A DNA stretch of 64,000 bases from Ruegeria atlantica. GTDB taxonomy: Bacteria; Pseudomonadota; Alphaproteobacteria; Rhodobacterales; Rhodobacteraceae. How positions within the stretch are numbered: position 1 is the first letter of the stretch; every line of letters begins with the position of its first letter. The position numbers and the translations under genes are program-made. The notes beneath the pieces were generated by a model. The model was given only the letters and a program-made list of their open reading frames with translations. It ran no database searches and was not told the DNA's origin. The stretch covers positions 1 through 64,000 of the forward strand of contig WQBJ01000018.1 in assembly GCA_013032095.1 (NCBI GenBank). The letters run 5' to 3'. Shown one piece after another: positions 63,286 to 64,000 of the stretch.

Positions 63286-64000
63286 CCTGCACCTTCTGAT
63301 CGAAGCCGCGCGCGAGGCTGGAAAGATCGCCACCCGTTACTCGGGGGACACGGCTCAGCGCTGGGATAAACCAGATGGCGCAGGACCGGTGACTGAAGCC
63401 GACCTGGCGGTCAACGAAATGCTGGAACAACGCCTGCCAGCCGCCCGCCCGGGCTATGGCTGGCTGAGCGAAGAGACCGAGGATTCCGATTACCGCCTGG
63501 AAAAGGAGCGCGTTTTCATCATCGACCCGATCGACGGCACGCGCAGCTTTGCCGAAGGCTCACGCACCTGGGCGCATTCTCTGGCCATCGCTGAACGGGG
63601 CGAAATCACGGCGGCAGTGATTTACCTGCCGCGGCGCGATCTGCTTTATGCCGCTGCCAAAGGACAAGGCGCAACGCTGAACGGTGCCAAAATCCGGGTA
63701 TCCGGGGTTTCGGATCTGGGTTCGTCCGAGATTTTGGCCGCGAAACCCAACCTGGATCCGCGCCATTGGCAGCAAGGCCAAGTGCCCGAGTTCAAGCGGG
63801 TCTACCGTCCTTCTCTGGCCTATCGCATGGCCCTCGTCGGGCAAGGACGCTTTGACGGAATGCTGACGCTGCGCCCCAGCTGGGAGTGGGATATTGCGGC
63901 CGGCGACCTGATCATTCGAGAGGCAGGCGGCATTTGTTCGAACCGATTGGGCAATCCCTTGCGCTTCAACAACACGTATCCACGCCTGGACGGCGTAGTT
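63272..64000 (+). CDS. Inositol-monophosphatase-family protein (partial, cut by window end)
   Basis: The visible 243 codons encode an IMPase-fold phosphatase. Metal-binding motifs are present in order: WLSEETED, IIDPIDGTRSF and SWEWDIAAGDLIIREAGG. It may be a 3'(2'),5'-bisphosphate nucleotidase (CysQ) or inositol monophosphatase; the sequence alone does not decide. The only sensible start is the TTG at 63272, with AGGA seven bases upstream, inside the pmbA end. The 3' end lies beyond the window. Confidence 0.85.
   Translation, partial: MPAADLHLLIEAAREAGKIATRYSGDTAQRWDKPDGAGPVTEADLAVNEMLEQRLPAARPGYGWLSEETEDSDYRLEKERVFIIDPIDGTRSFAEGSRTWAHSLAIAERGEITAAVIYLPRRDLLYAAAKGQGATLNGAKIRVSGVSDLGSSEILAAKPNLDPRHWQQGQVPEFKRVYRPSLAYRMALVGQGRFDGMLTLRPSWEWDIAAGDLIIREAGGICSNRLGNPLRFNNTYPRLDGVV

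Noticed and set aside
1-64000. CRISPR arrays, insertion sequences, prophage or integrative elements
   Set aside because: No spaced direct repeats, transposase, integrase or tRNA-flanking attachment sites were seen. Gene content is chromosomal throughout.

Overview
The window comes from a marine alphaproteobacterium of the Roseobacter group (Rhodobacteraceae), probably close to Ruegeria. This is inferred from the GC-rich coding sequence, the xsc-pta-soeABC sulfonate block, the dapC-ftsK-lolA and leuS-lptE-holA orders, a CenR-type response regulator, and two FAD-GcvT fusion oxidoreductases of the kind used on methylated amines. No 16S comparison was possible. The gene set is chromosomal: I saw no integrase, transposase, phage gene, CRISPR array, rRNA or convincing tRNA.

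Layout. 1-5830 (+): the end of xsc (sulfoacetaldehyde acetyltransferase), pta, and soeABC, a cytoplasmic-facing molybdenum sulfite dehydrogenase. Together they turn sulfoacetaldehyde into acetyl-CoA and oxidise the released sulfite. 5896-17141: housekeeping and singletons (dapA, a soluble lytic transglycosylase, two DMT transporters, a split MnmC tRNA-modification pair, a GNAT, a thioester dehydratase, an FMN reductase, an OmpA lipoprotein, a pseudouridine synthase, an NTF2-like protein and an SGNH hydrolase). 17381-27404 (all -): a nine-gene run with two paralogous FAD-GcvT oxidoreductases, a betaine-homocysteine-methyltransferase-like protein, a GlxA/GbdR-type regulator, a zinc-type dehydrogenase, a cupin, a GFA protein, a LysE exporter and an XRE-cupin regulator. 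The likely theme is demethylation of glycine betaine or a similar N-methyl compound. 27521-35279: small membrane proteins, free-methionine-sulfoxide reductase, thiolase, a STAS/anti-sigma kinase pair, gamma-glutamyltransferase, hspQ, an AEC transporter, a lipoprotein transglycosylase and lolA.

35319-44803: ftsK, dapC, an amidase, a UbiH-type hydroxylase, then a proteostasis and repair group (Trm112-like, stand-alone Lon N domain, CnoX, exonuclease III). 44997-46785: an exported ureohydrolase overlapping a secreted DUF3299 protein, with an eight-G ribosome-binding site. 46964-51230: a CenR-like regulator, ribA, an L,D-transpeptidase, YggS and a major porin. 51512-56125: a DUF3576 lipoprotein, leuS, lptE and holA. 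56122-64000: a flavoprotein, an HNH protein, a translationally coupled SDR/enoyl-CoA hydratase/VOC operon, a DUF2125 exported protein, pmbA and an inositol-monophosphatase-family gene cut by the window end.

The least explained parts are the exported ureohydrolase/DUF3299 pair, the N-demethylation run, the orphan STAS/kinase pair, and two intergenic stretches (14116-14362 and 30940-31152) that look coding but are not assigned to known genes.
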